In this document: positions 1 through 9,470 of the stretch, in pieces
Numbering within the stretch: the stretch's first letter is position 1
Layout of the letters: every line of letters begins with the position of its first letter
Assembly: GCA_027600665.1 (NCBI GenBank)
Contig: JADGJL010000736.1
Coordinates: forward strand, 1-14,678
Reading direction: 5' to 3'
Length of the DNA stretch: 14,678 bases
From: Irineochytrium annulatum
Lineage: Eukaryota > Chytridiomycota > Chytridiomycetes > Chytridiales > Chytridiaceae
Made by a program: the position numbers and the translations under genes
Notes under the pieces: model-generated
Seen by the model: the letters and a program-made list of their open reading frames with translations, nothing else
Databases searched by the model: none
What the model was told of the DNA's origin: nothing

Positions 1-236
1 CGGAGGGAGGTGCTCCTGGGTTGGGGAGGAGCGCTTCCGGGACATGGGGTGTGTGTGGCTTCGTGGTGGCAATGGAAGAGTATCTTTATTTTCATTGTAT
101 TTATTCAGAGAAAAATAGACATAAATGGTTTAAAATAGAGCACACTGAGGGAGTGGAAATATAACACGACGGCTTGTGATTTGATGATACAATAGAAAAG
201 ACTAGAGAAATTATTGACCAACGAGTATCTCTTTGC
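1..236. other. 3' flank of NOT4, with candidate poly(A) signals
   Basis: This stretch lies downstream of the NOT4 stop codon on the minus strand. Read on that strand it has two AATAAA hexamers, complementary to tttatt at 85-90 and 100-105. They sit about 130-150 bases past the stop, a sensible place for NOT4 polyadenylation. Bases 1-80 are GC-rich and open in several frames. They could hold the end of a neighbouring gene, but there is too little sequence to decide. Confidence 0.4.
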
Positions 237-3200
237 CTAAATAGCCCTCCGTCGTCCCTGGAACAACGGCCTTGCCCCAGGTGACCCCTGGGACCCCAAC
301 CCAGGCACCGACCCAGCGCCCGCGCCCCCGCCACCGCCCTGCAGCTGCTGCTGTTGCTGTTGAGCTGCTTGCTGCTGCTGTCTCATGGCCTGCATCTGCG
401 CCATGAGCTCCCACTCGCGCTGCTCACGGGCTTGCGCGACGGCCGCCTCCCTCTCCCGCTCACGGTCGCGCTCCCGAGCCATCTCGCGCTGGAGGTGCGC
501 CGCGAGCAGAGGGTGTTGGAGCTGCGCCTGGTGAAGCTGCGCGGCCTGCTGCTGCTGCGCCTGATGCTGCTGATGCTGAGCAGCGGCCGCAGCGGCTTGT
601 TGCTGCTGCTGCTGCTGAGCGAGAGCGGAGGCTTGGTGCTGCTGCTGTTGGGCTTGCTGCTGATCCATCTCCCTTTGCGCCTCTCGCTCCCGCAATGCCG
701 CGATAGCATCCGCACGATCTCTTAAGATGCTGTTCGCCTCCGGACCTATTACACAGTTATTACTCTCGGCTAATGTGAAGTCAAAACTAACGCACCTGCT
801 CCATATCCCATTGATCCCATGCCACCGCCCAACCCCCATCCATCGCCTCCCATTCCGCCTTGCTGCCCAAGATCGAACGCCCTCGCCCTCGCAGCCGCCG
901 CGACAGCACTCCGATCCAAGCCCCCTTCCCCACCGCCCGACCCAATCTTCCCAACCCCCATCATCGCCGCCGCAGCACCGTCCCGGTAATCTACCCGCCC
1001 GCCAGCCTGACTCGCCAGCGCTGCCCGCTCCCGGATCTGCAGCTCCCTGAGCTGAAGCTGCGACTCCCGAATCTGCGCCTCCCGCATAAAGGCGCCCAAA
1101 AACTCATCGTTCTGCCCATGCCCGCCACCAGCGCCGGCGCCGCCACCGGCACCGCCGGCCCCAGCGCCAGCGCCGGGGTGATGACCATGCAAGCCAAATT
1201 GCTGATGCTGCTGTGCGGCTTGTGCGACGGCCGCTTGCTGCTGTGCCTGCTGTTGCTGCTGGTGAAGAGCCTGTTGCTGGAGCCGGTTGTACAGCGCCTG
1301 CGGTTGAACGCCCTGCTGCTGCTGCTGCTGCTGCTGTTGGAGAAGGAGCTGCTGCTGCTGGAACAACTCCTGCTGCTGACGGAGGTCCTGTTGCCGGCTG
1401 AACTGCGCCGCCATCGCCGCGGCACCGGCACCGCCCACGCCGCCCGCCCCACCGGCTCCCGAGCTACGGAAACCGCTAAAGGAGTTAAATTGCGCCTGCT
1501 GTTGAGCCTGCGCCTGCTGCGCCTGCTGAGCCTGTTGATGAGCCTGCTGGGCCTGTTGCTGCTGAACATGTTGTCGCAGGGATGATTCGAGGTGCTCGCG
1601 CTGCTGCTGGTGGACCCACTGGCTCGCCGCCGTCCCGGCATCCGCATGCGTAGCGACCTTACTCGGGCTGAAACCTTCGCCCCAGCGCGCCTCAGCATCA
1701 CTTAAACCAACACCGCCAAACGAGGCATTCACGTTCGGGAAGAGACTCCGGAATGTCTGCGCACAAACACACTGTCAGCACAACCAGATGAACGACTTGA
1801 ATGCACAAACCGGGTTCGATTTCCGTTCTTCAACCATCTTCTCCATCTCCCCATCATACGAGTCCGAGTCTCCATGTGCGTTCCCAAAAAACCTCGCAAG
1901 CCTCGAGTTCCTCGCCACCGTCGGCACATCCTCAATGTTCGGCCCCCTCCGCGGCGACCTGCCCTCCCCATACGGATCAAATCTGCCACCACCGGGAAGC
2001 CCGTGCACGCCTCCCATCGAGCTAAGAATCCCCTCAACATTTCCAGGAAGACCCATCCCCGCAGGCTTCGCTTGACTAGGCAGTGGCGGGAACGGCGAAT
2101 GTCCTTCCCCGCTCGCGAGGTACGCAGCCATGGCGTCGTTGCCGAACGGGTTGAAGGGGCCGACGTAGGTGGGGTGAAGGCTAAAGCCCGAAAGAGTGAT
2201 GTTGACGTCGTCCGAAACTCCACCAAATATGGCAGCCGACGTCGCAGCCGCCGCGACGGCAGCGGCAGCCGCCTTTGCAAGCGCAGCGAGGGCCTCGTTC
2301 GTTGTCGCCTTCGGGTTGGGATTCGGCGAGACGCGAGACTTCGCGGACATCGGGACGATCACCTCGTCCGTCCCGTCCTCGTTCAGTGCAAGAGAACCAA
2401 GGACGCGCTCCTCGACGACGGGGGCTTTGGTAGCAGGCGTGACGGATGTGAAGCTCGAAGCTGAGGCGCGATTCGTCAGCCCCGGTGGTTGGGAACTGTT
2501 AGTGGCGGTAGCAGGGACGGCGGAAGTCGAGGCGGTGGTAGCCGCCGTGGTCGGGGCAGGCTTCTTCGTCTTCTTACGCTCGTTCCGCTCAACCTTCTTC
2601 TCCGCCTTCTCAATCTCCTCCGCAGGCGGCACGTGCTCAGGTTCTGGCTCCAATGGAACGGGCGGCGGAGCTGGCGTTCCAGCGGAAACTGCTGTCGCCG
2701 GTTTGGCTCCAGGCTTTGCCCTTTGTAGAAGTAAGGAAGACGTTCCAAGCAGTAAACTGAAAAGGAAGTACCAGTTAGCGGTCGGGGGCAATGCGCTTTC
2801 TTCCTTCTCTTCCCGCTTCATATTCGCAATCATCACAGGGAAAGGCACTGGCCTTGGTTGGCGATCGCGTAGTAATTGCCGTCTGTTATTGATTAGTAAT
2901 CGCTTCCTTCGCAAAGCGCTAGAAAAAAACGAACCCAAGCTCCTCTTTCGCATACGTATCAGCCTCCTCTGCGACAAAGGTCATGTTAGCATTAACCAAT
3001 GCAAAGGTAGAACAGGACAGATGGACTCAAACAACTATACCAACCGGCGGGTTCGTGAAGATAACCGCAGTTCGGGTTTTGACACGGTTGATTTTTCAGA
3101 AAGTAAGAGCAGTATTTCGTCGTCCCATGCGTAGCCCGAATCACCCTCCCATCGTAAATCGTCCCATCGACAGCCTCGATAGCCTTGATCGCCTCCTCCT

Positions 3201-3897
3201 TCCGGTTGTACGTCACGTAAACACCCGCAGGGGACATCGTCGAGATCACGGGCGTGTGGCCATGCCCTCTCCGGTTCACAATGACCCGCGAAATCTTCCC
3301 AAATTGACCAAAAAAGTCCTGCCCTCGCAGAATCTGTAACAATCCGCAGTTAGCGCATATCACATATGATGATCGCAATGCACTAACCTCCTCCGTGCAA
3401 TACTTTGCGGGCATGCCGAGAACGTAAATCAAATTCTTCTGAACAACGCGGACGTTGGCGAGGTGCCTCCGGGCCGCATTGTCCATCTCCTTCTTCTCCT
3501 TCTCCCTCTTCTTCTTTGCATTCTTGATCCGAGCCATCCTAGAAACACCCATGTCAAGCAACCGCGCCATGAACATTTCGAAGATCGAAGCATACTCTTC
3601 CGCCGAGACCGGCTTGAACTCCACCGTATCCTCCGTGTACTGGCGCCTGCATGCCGGGCAAAGGCCGTTCAAATCCTCCTTGATGTGATTCCAGCAGAAT
3701 CGGCATATCTAGATGATGCGGGTTGGTCGTCGCGTTTAACAGGATGCGCAGAAACGATTCCAAGTATTCGCAACCTGGTAGCCGCACGGACATGGTTTGA
3801 AGTACTTGTCGGTGATGTCGATCTCCTCCATGCACAGAGGGCACTCGAGGTCCTCATCGTCGGAGAGGAAGCCTCCGTTGCCTGGTGGTGAACTCAT
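237..3897 (-). CDS. NOT4: CCR4-NOT E3 ubiquitin ligase Not4 (8 exons, 1085 aa)
   Basis: Exons in transcript order: 3897-3775, 3708-3388, 3333-3045, 2968-2935, 2882-2772, 2720-1811, 1756-796, 745-237 (TAG). They total 3258 nt. Not4 (CNOT4) is the RING E3 of the CCR4-NOT complex and acts in ribosome quality control, mRNA decay and transcription. Residues 19-61 carry the family's C4C4 RING: C19, C22, C36, C38, C43, C46, C58, C61, including the CPCGYQICRFCWNHI stretch. A basic helical linker around residues 85-115 precedes an RRM at about 133-216 (LIYVLG; GVYVTY). A CCCH finger follows at C223, C232, C237 and H241. The conserved FPNVNASFG motif opens the seventh exon near residue 602. The rest is low complexity: Q-rich from about 645 and again from about 935, with Gly/Ala-rich segments between. 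ATG 3897 is the first ATG in frame; a GTG lies upstream in the same frame. The family call is secure. Exact ends of the 34-nt fourth exon and its neighbours rest on frame and splice signals only. Confidence 0.93.
345..663 (-). repeat. Glutamine-codon low-complexity tract, last NOT4 exon
   Basis: Mixed CAG/CAA runs (ctg/ttg on the plus strand) encode several Q-rich blocks separated by an R/E-rich helical segment with repeated RER motifs. The tract lies in the last NOT4 exon. It produces a spurious leucine-rich open frame on the plus strand. Confidence 0.75.
1203..1612 (-). repeat. Glutamine-codon low-complexity tract, seventh NOT4 exon
   Basis: A second run of CAG/CAA codons encodes many short Q blocks with interspersed A, L and H, for example QQAQQAHQQAQQAQQ. 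Glycine/alanine-rich coding sequence flanks it on the C-terminal side. Codons are mixed rather than pure, except for the (CTG)8 stretch listed separately. Confidence 0.75.
1313..1336 (-). repeat. Perfect (CAG)8 microsatellite coding polyGln
   Basis: Eight uninterrupted ctg triplets on the plus strand read as CAG on the NOT4 coding strand. With the adjoining CAA they encode nine consecutive glutamines. This is the longest pure trinucleotide run I found in the window and the likeliest place for length variation between strains. Confidence 0.9.
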
Positions 3898-4344
3898 CGC
3901 ACTTTTTTTGCCAACCTGTTGATTCTTCGCCTTTACACGCTGTAAAGCGAGCACTTAATACTTGCTTACAAATGCACGCCAACGGCCAGAGTGGTCTGGA
4001 CCTAACCTATTTTTTTCTTGAGTGTGTTTAGTGAAGAGTTTGATCATGCGTTTATTTTATGCCCAGATAACACGTCCTTTACGACCCTTACAACCTTATC
4101 ATTCTTACACCAGCAAAACCTCTGTTGATCTCGTCGCAATATCCTCTGACGGTTGCTGCCCAGTTCATCTCAAACAATCGATAATGACCACCATATGAAT
4201 TAGTAATGTTCTTCCTGACTCATAGTAATCCTTCGAGTTTCCATCAGTATCGTTCATAGTCCGTGCTGCATTCGGAAGTTGCTCCCTGTATTAATAGAAG
4301 TCCACTGGAAGTCAAATCTACGCCGCGGTCGTGTCATTGCCATC
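3898..4344. promoter_or_regulatory. Divergent intergenic region between NOT4 and NC2-beta
   Basis: These 447 bases separate the start codons of two genes transcribed away from each other, so both promoters and 5' UTRs should lie here. I see T-rich stretches (around 4010-4020 and 4050-4060) but no certain TATA box, and no coding frame with fungal codon bias. The promoter role is inferred from gene layout only. Confidence 0.5.
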
Positions 4345-5011
4345 ATGTCCGACGGCGAGGGTGGAGGTGGCAAAAACGATGATGAGCTGGGCCTGCCCAA
4401 AGGTGGGCGTCTTCTTGTTAAGTGGCCGTGAATAAACCCCGTAATGCAGCGACGGTCCAAAAACTCATTCAGGAGATGATGCCGGCAGACTTGACCTGCG
4501 CAAAGGACACGCGGGATTTGCTATCTGAGTGCTGTGTAGGTTCGTGCATAAACGTTAATGGCATCTGGGATTAATTGCTGGCTTTTAGAGTTCATACACT
4601 TGATCGCTTCAACAGGTGCAGCAGATCATTTGGGGTATGTACGGGTATGTACTAATAATCATTTTAGCAAACGAGGCTTGCGAGAAGGATGCTAAGAAGA
4701 CGATCGCCGGGGAGCACGTCATTTCGGCTTTGAAGGCAACGTTGAATCCGATTATGCTCTCTAATGTTCCTTTAGACCCTTGGATTTGATGAGTACATTG
4801 AAGAAGTAAAGGAGTTATGTGAGGACCACAACAAGCAACTGAAGGTGCGTGTCGGGTTGGAAGTGCTGCCCGAATCTCATTGTCGCTTCAGGATCGGGAG
4901 AAGCGTTCGAACAAGCTTGAGAACTCTAATATGTCGCCGGAGGAACTTGAACGGTTGCAGGCCGCGCTGTTTGAAAAGTCGAAGCAGACGATGCAAGCTC
5001 CTCCGATGTAG
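4345..5011 (+). CDS. NCB2: Negative cofactor 2 subunit beta (Dr1), histone-fold TBP repressor (6 exons, 143 aa)
   Basis: Exons: 4345-4402, 4450-4539, 4589-4615, 4668-4735, 4776-4844, 4892-5011 (TAG), 432 nt. NC2-beta pairs with NC2-alpha through histone folds. The dimer clamps TBP on the promoter and blocks TFIIA and TFIIB. The spliced protein has the Dr1 layout. A short acidic/Gly N-terminus is followed by helix 1 from LPKATVQKLIQEMMP (residue 17 on). Helix 2 spans DLLSECCVEFIHLIASTANE and ACEKDAKKTI. Helix 3 is in AGEHVISALKTLGFDEYIEE, and a charged helical tail ends at residue 143. There is no long Q/A-rich tail of the kind seen in animal Dr1. Every intron but one is GT..AG, 47-52 bp. The join after SALK needs a GC..AG intron (4736-4775), because the only nearby GT shifts the frame to an early stop. 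The third exon is only 27 nt. The family call is very likely right. Confidence 0.92.
4736..4775 (+). other. GC-AG intron of 40 bp in NC2-beta
   Basis: The donor reads AAG|GCAACG and the acceptor CCTTTAG|ACC, with CTCTAAT as a plausible branch site 16 bases upstream. The phase-0 join gives SALK-TLGFDEY, which matches the Dr1 helix 3 pattern. It is the shortest intron in the window and the only non-GT donor I needed. Confidence 0.75.
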
Positions 5012-5877
5012 ATGAACAGAAACCGTGGATACTTCCCGACACTCAACTTCAGCAACTCCGAAATCGCTTTTGATGTCGAAAATGTTGTGCTTGCAATTCT
5101 TCGTGTTGGCTTCTACCGCGTTGGTGAAACCGTTTGCATAATTCGCTTTTTCAAATAGTTTCTTTGTTATTTATTTTCCTGAATTTTTGTTGCATTAATT
5201 ACAATACTGTCAAATACACATAGCCAAATCGTAAGTCTTCTCTTGTCAATAGTATCACGTATCATGCACAGCTAAACCGATAAGAAGGCACAAACTCAGC
5301 CGTTACACAAGTAAATACGCGAAGGTGACGGGCATGATTCGTTGCAACACATGATCATCTACGCTACCTTCAACATGCCGTAACAAAGCAGCAATATGCC
5401 GTAATAAATTAGCAGCAAGACTTACTTGAAAGCCCAGCTCAAAGGCCAAGTGTCCAAATCGGCATAATATAAGGCAATTGAGTTGATGGGACTGCACAAA
5501 AACGGATCTGGTTCCATCGCTTACACACCTGATCCCTGTCCCTAATGAGTGAGAAGACGAACATCCGCCAGTCTCGCATCCAAAAATGCAGCACAAAAGA
5601 AGGGCGAAAGCTAAGACACCATACAGCAGCAGCCTGAACGTGCCGTGAAGCCAAGAGTGAGCCGCATGATGCACTCGCATGTAGACCAGAATCGACTTTC
5701 CTAAGCGTTGATACCCAGGAACGTCCGCCAGCGACCCATCCGATCAAGCACAAGAATAGGAAAGAGCCGCGAGCGCCGAGTGTGTCCTCTCCCTTATGAA
5801 TGAATGGCCAACATCGCGGAGCAATCCAAATTTGACGCACGCATTGGATCAAGGACTTTGAGGACTTCACCGAGACG
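5012..5877. other. Intergenic region between NC2-beta and DRC7
   Basis: These 866 bases follow the NC2-beta stop. The first 250 are AT-rich with long T runs and are probably 3' UTR and terminator sequence. The last 300 should hold the DRC7 promoter and 5' UTR. A minus-strand frame of 125 codons (5680-5303) has a hydrophobic, Cys-rich N-terminus. It lacks the GC-ending codon bias of the real genes and I recognise no family, so I do not annotate it. A short direct repeat, atgccgtaa, occurs twice near 5370-5405. I see no tRNA or other RNA gene. Confidence 0.4.
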
Positions 5878-8800
5878 ATGTCGTCCCCACCCAGCGTCCA
5901 TTCGCGGGAGTCGACAAGAGCTGCACCGCCGGGGTCCGCGCCGGAGCCCCCGCTGCCGGCCAAAGTCGCTTCGACGCACTCGATCGTCATGGATCCGGCC
6001 AACCCGGACGAAGCCCGCGCCATCACGACTGCGCCGGAGGATGCACCGCGGCCCAGCATCGCCCAAGAGGACGGTGCGGAACCCGGGCCGGACAGGGCGA
6101 CCCCTCCCGTGGGAGATGAATTCGGGGAGCCGCCTCTCCTGGATGAAAATGGGGAGCCGATACAGCCACCGGAGAACGGCGGCGACGCTGCTGTGGATGC
6201 CGAGGAGGCGGCCGCGGACGCCCTCGCGCTGGCGGTGGCGGACCAGCACGAGCTCGATTACCGCGATCAGATGGAGAAGCGTCGGCAGGCACTCGAGGAG
6301 CAGATGCTGGACAAGACTAAGGTCCCCGCGTCGTACTACTCAATGTCAAAGAAGGAGTCGCTGATTCTGCAGTACGTGGAGAACTTCAACAGGCAGTACG
6401 TGCAGCTGTACCCGGGGAGGAAGGAGCTGCTGCTATGCCCCGAGAACGAGTTTGGGGTTAAGAAGTTTGTGTGCACAACCATCCGGCCGACGCAGCTGCC
6501 GTTCAAGGAGATTTATGATTATCGGAGCTGTGCCAAGTTCGTCGCGGACTATCTCACATATGAACCATTGGAGCCACCACATGAGCTGGTAGTGTCCGCT
6601 CTGTTAAAAAGATCTCTCAACGAACGGACTAAATGTAATATCCAACAGCCTCCAAAACTGAAATCACCGACGTACACGCTTAAGATGCAGAGCGGCAACA
6701 GCTTCGACTACTCCATCCTCCTCTGCTCCCTCCTCACCGGCTTCGGGTACGACGCCTTCGTCGTATGCGGGTACGCCACCCGCGACATCACCATCATGGA
6801 CGAGACGAAGACCGAGTCGGACGCGGTCGGGATCCCGTCACCGGCGGGTTTGAAGGCCTATGACGACGATGACTTGATACCGAGGAATGGGGACGACACG
6901 TCAAAGGGGAAGTACAGGGTGAGTGTACCGGCATTATACAGTTACGACGTTGGCTTTGTATAACATGTCTGTAGATTAAAACCGTGCGAAAGCTGCAAAG
7001 CCAATTCCTTCTCAAACAGGAGGAAAAGAGGAGGATAATGCAAGCGAGGGAGAGGGAGTACCGGAGATTGATGGCCGAGCGGGAACGGGAGGTTTGGAGG
7101 AAATGAACCTATAAATAAGCTGAGCTTGGGCGTAGCTGATGATGGCAGACGACGACGAGCTCAAAGGTCTACGCGTCCACTCGTGGGTTCTCGTGTTGCC
7201 GGGAAAGCGGGAAATTGCAGAAAGCTTCTTCATCGGTAAAACCTTGCCGCGTTCGTGAGGGGGTATGCTGAACTCATTGCCAGAACCGACGACCGGAAGG
7301 ATATATCAAACCGACAACGAGAACTACCTCGGCGTGGAAAGCGTGTTCGGTCCTACTAACTACTGGGTAAACATGCAAGTCTGCTACGATGGACTTCGGG
7401 TATGCAGAATTTTCCTTGGTCTAGAGACCCCAAATGTTTAACTTGGCACGCAGGGCATAATGTTCGACCTAGGCGACAACTCCAAATGGGAATTCGTTCT
7501 CCTCGACAGCACCCAACCCGGCACAGGCTATCGCAACCAGGACTCGATGCAGGAGAACGATGCCGCGTCCGACGACGACGACGACGACAACAGCCTCGAG
7601 ATCCTTGACCTGCCGCCGAGCTGGGTCGAGAGGATCTCGCTGACGAAGGAGCAGTTCGAGAGCCGGTGCCCGAGCGGGCAAAAAATGATCTGCTACAAGA
7701 ATGCGAAATGCGTACGTGGAGTTGTCATGTAATAGTACGGGTAAGGGCTGACGCGTCGCGCAGGAAACCTTTGCGGAATATCACAGAGCGGACGGGATGG
7801 TGTCCCGGATAACCTTTTACACCGACGAGATCAGGGACTTTCACGGCGAGATTCGGGAGAAGTTCAGCAACAGAAGGGATAAGCTGGTCGAGAGGGTGCG
7901 AACGCCGTATATTGGCGAGGTGCACGAGTATTTTGATCCGGGTCGACCGCATAATCTCAAGGAGCATGTTATGGTGGATGGGGAGACGACGGAGCTGCAC
8001 TTCTTCCCGGCGGCGAGGCCGGACGGACTTGTTAAGAGAGTCGAGGGTGTAAATAAGGTCCGCACCGTCTGTTTATGAAATGGTCGTTAAGCAAGTTTGT
8101 TAGGTAATGGAGTTCTTCCAAGACCGGGAGGACCGGCTAAGCTATCGGAGCGTTACGTACGAAAAGGTCATCTAGCTCTTGCGACATCGCATAAATTATT
8201 TAGCTTAACGACGCTATTCTAGGCCGATGACGAGATGGTTCGAACTCGCGCCACCATCATGAAGATGACGGAGAAGTTCGAGCGAAATCCGCTACTTCCG
8301 GCACATGAGGACCCCGCGAAGAAAGTCTACCTGCTAGCTCTCGATAAAGTAAGCCTACACTAAGAAGACGAATCCATACGCTCGGTTTTTGTCGTTAACA
8401 GTATTCCCGTAAGATCAAAGTAACCTACCACCTCGAAGACGGCCGCATCATCGCCTCCTCTCGCGAGTTCAAAAAACCTTCGGCGGACCAAAAAGCAAAC
8501 TACATGGAGGTCCCCATTAGCTTCGAGGTGAACCCGTACCTGAAGCCGCCCAAGAAGCAGCACCTATACGCGCAGCTGTGCAATCTCCTCAAGACGGAGC
8601 AAGTTTGCCAGCAGGCCGTCAAGAAGTCGACGGCGGAGAAGGATGAGATTTTGCAGGCGAGGCAAGGGGAGGAGAAGGATGTTTCGCTGGTTATTTCGGT
8701 TTATGATACGATCAGGAACTCGACGGTGCGTGGTGGTGAATATTATTTGCATGACGTGCTAAGAGGGTGGTTGTGTTTTACAGAGCTTACCAAATGAGGA

Positions 8801-9335
8801 GGAGAAGGAGGCGCACAAGGGAGAAGAGGAGGAGTCCAAGATCGCTAACCTCGACTACCTATCACCGTTCCTCGTAAACTACGTAAGGGCTGCGCCACCA
8901 CGATATTATGCATCGATAGTAACATTTGCACCTTCCAGCGAACATCGGCGGGCCTCGTCGCGGCCGAGGCGAGCGCGGTGAAGGAGTCTTGCTTGAAGAG
9001 CTTAAAAGAGCGGCTCATCGAGAAGGCAAACATCATTCAGACCCGGCTCGAGGAGATTACGGCCGAGTACCAGCGGAGGCAGATGGCGTACTCACGGAAC
9101 GCGGACTCCATGTCGGTCGAGGAGACGGACGAATACGTCAGGTTCTGCAACGAAGCGCTGTTTAAGATACATATTTTGGAGAAGAGGCTGGCGAAGGTAA
9201 TCGCGTTGGTTTATGAAAACAACTTAAACGCGTTTTGTTTTGCAGCACAAAGAGTCCGCTCCGGAGAAGTACATCGAGCTGGACGCCAAACTTCGGGCGG
9301 ATACGAGATTAGCTGCCTCCTTCGAGAAGAGATAA
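5878..9335 (+). CDS. DRC7: Dynein regulatory complex subunit 7 (CCDC135/lobo homologue; 13 exons, 941 aa)
   Basis: Exons: 5878-6588, 6649-6918, 6975-7091, 7136-7235, 7284-7399, 7454-7711, 7764-8057, 8104-8166, 8223-8348, 8402-8725, 8784-8882, 8939-9196, 9246-9335 (TAA), 2826 nt. DRC7 is a linker subunit of the nexin-dynein regulatory complex, which ties neighbouring axonemal doublets and tunes dynein during flagellar beating. Residues 1-130 are acidic, Pro/Ala-rich and unlikely to be folded. From about 170 the family core is clear: VQLYPGRKELLLCPENEFG, VKKFVCTTIRP, then the transglutaminase-like segment near 250-280 (SGNSFDYSILLCSLLTGFGY). Next come GLRVHSWVLVLPGKRE (fourth exon), FFIEPTTGRIYQTDNENYLG, DLPPSWVERI, a long C-terminal domain and a coiled coil (twelfth exon). 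A six-Asp run interrupts the sixth exon. Length is close to the roughly 870 aa of the animal protein. The acceptor at 7135 could instead be 7159, losing eight residues. The first ATG of the long frame was taken as the start. Confidence 0.92.
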
Positions 9336-9470
9336 CCACAGCATAGAATAAGAAAATACATAGACGATAATGAATGTGCAAGGGCATCTTTGTATTATAA
9401 TACGACATCAAGCCCGATTGAACACCCAACACACGACTCCCCCGCATAAACATGAGTTCGCGCGCTTTGT
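9336..9470. terminator. Convergent 3' ends of DRC7 and eL21
   Basis: Only 135 bases separate the TAA of DRC7 (plus) from the TAA of eL21 (minus). Both 3' UTRs and cleavage sites must fit here or overlap the opposite gene. The segment is A/T-rich, with aataagaaaatacata at 9347-9362 for the plus strand and a TTATAATACA-type sequence near 9395 for the minus strand. No canonical AATAAA is present for DRC7. Confidence 0.45.

Noticed and set aside
354..1585. Long leucine-rich open frames on the plus strand (354-725 and 860-1585)
   Set aside because: They are the complement of CAG/CAA glutamine codons in NOT4; CTG repeats read as leucine. The minus-strand frame carries the conserved protein.
5303..5680. 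Minus-strand 125-codon frame with a hydrophobic, Cys-rich N-terminus
   Set aside because: It has no family resemblance and lacks the C/G-ending codon bias of neighbouring genes. It contains a GTAAGT inside and lies where a promoter and UTRs are expected. A conserved homologue would change this.
5439..6059. Minus-strand 206-codon frame overlapping the start of DRC7
   Set aside because: It is antisense to the GC-rich first exon of DRC7, where opposite-strand frames stay open by composition.
5804..6364. Plus-strand 186-codon Arg/Ser/Pro-rich frame overlapping DRC7
   Set aside because: It is a frame-shifted shadow of the first DRC7 exon, with composition typical of a wrong frame in GC-rich sequence.
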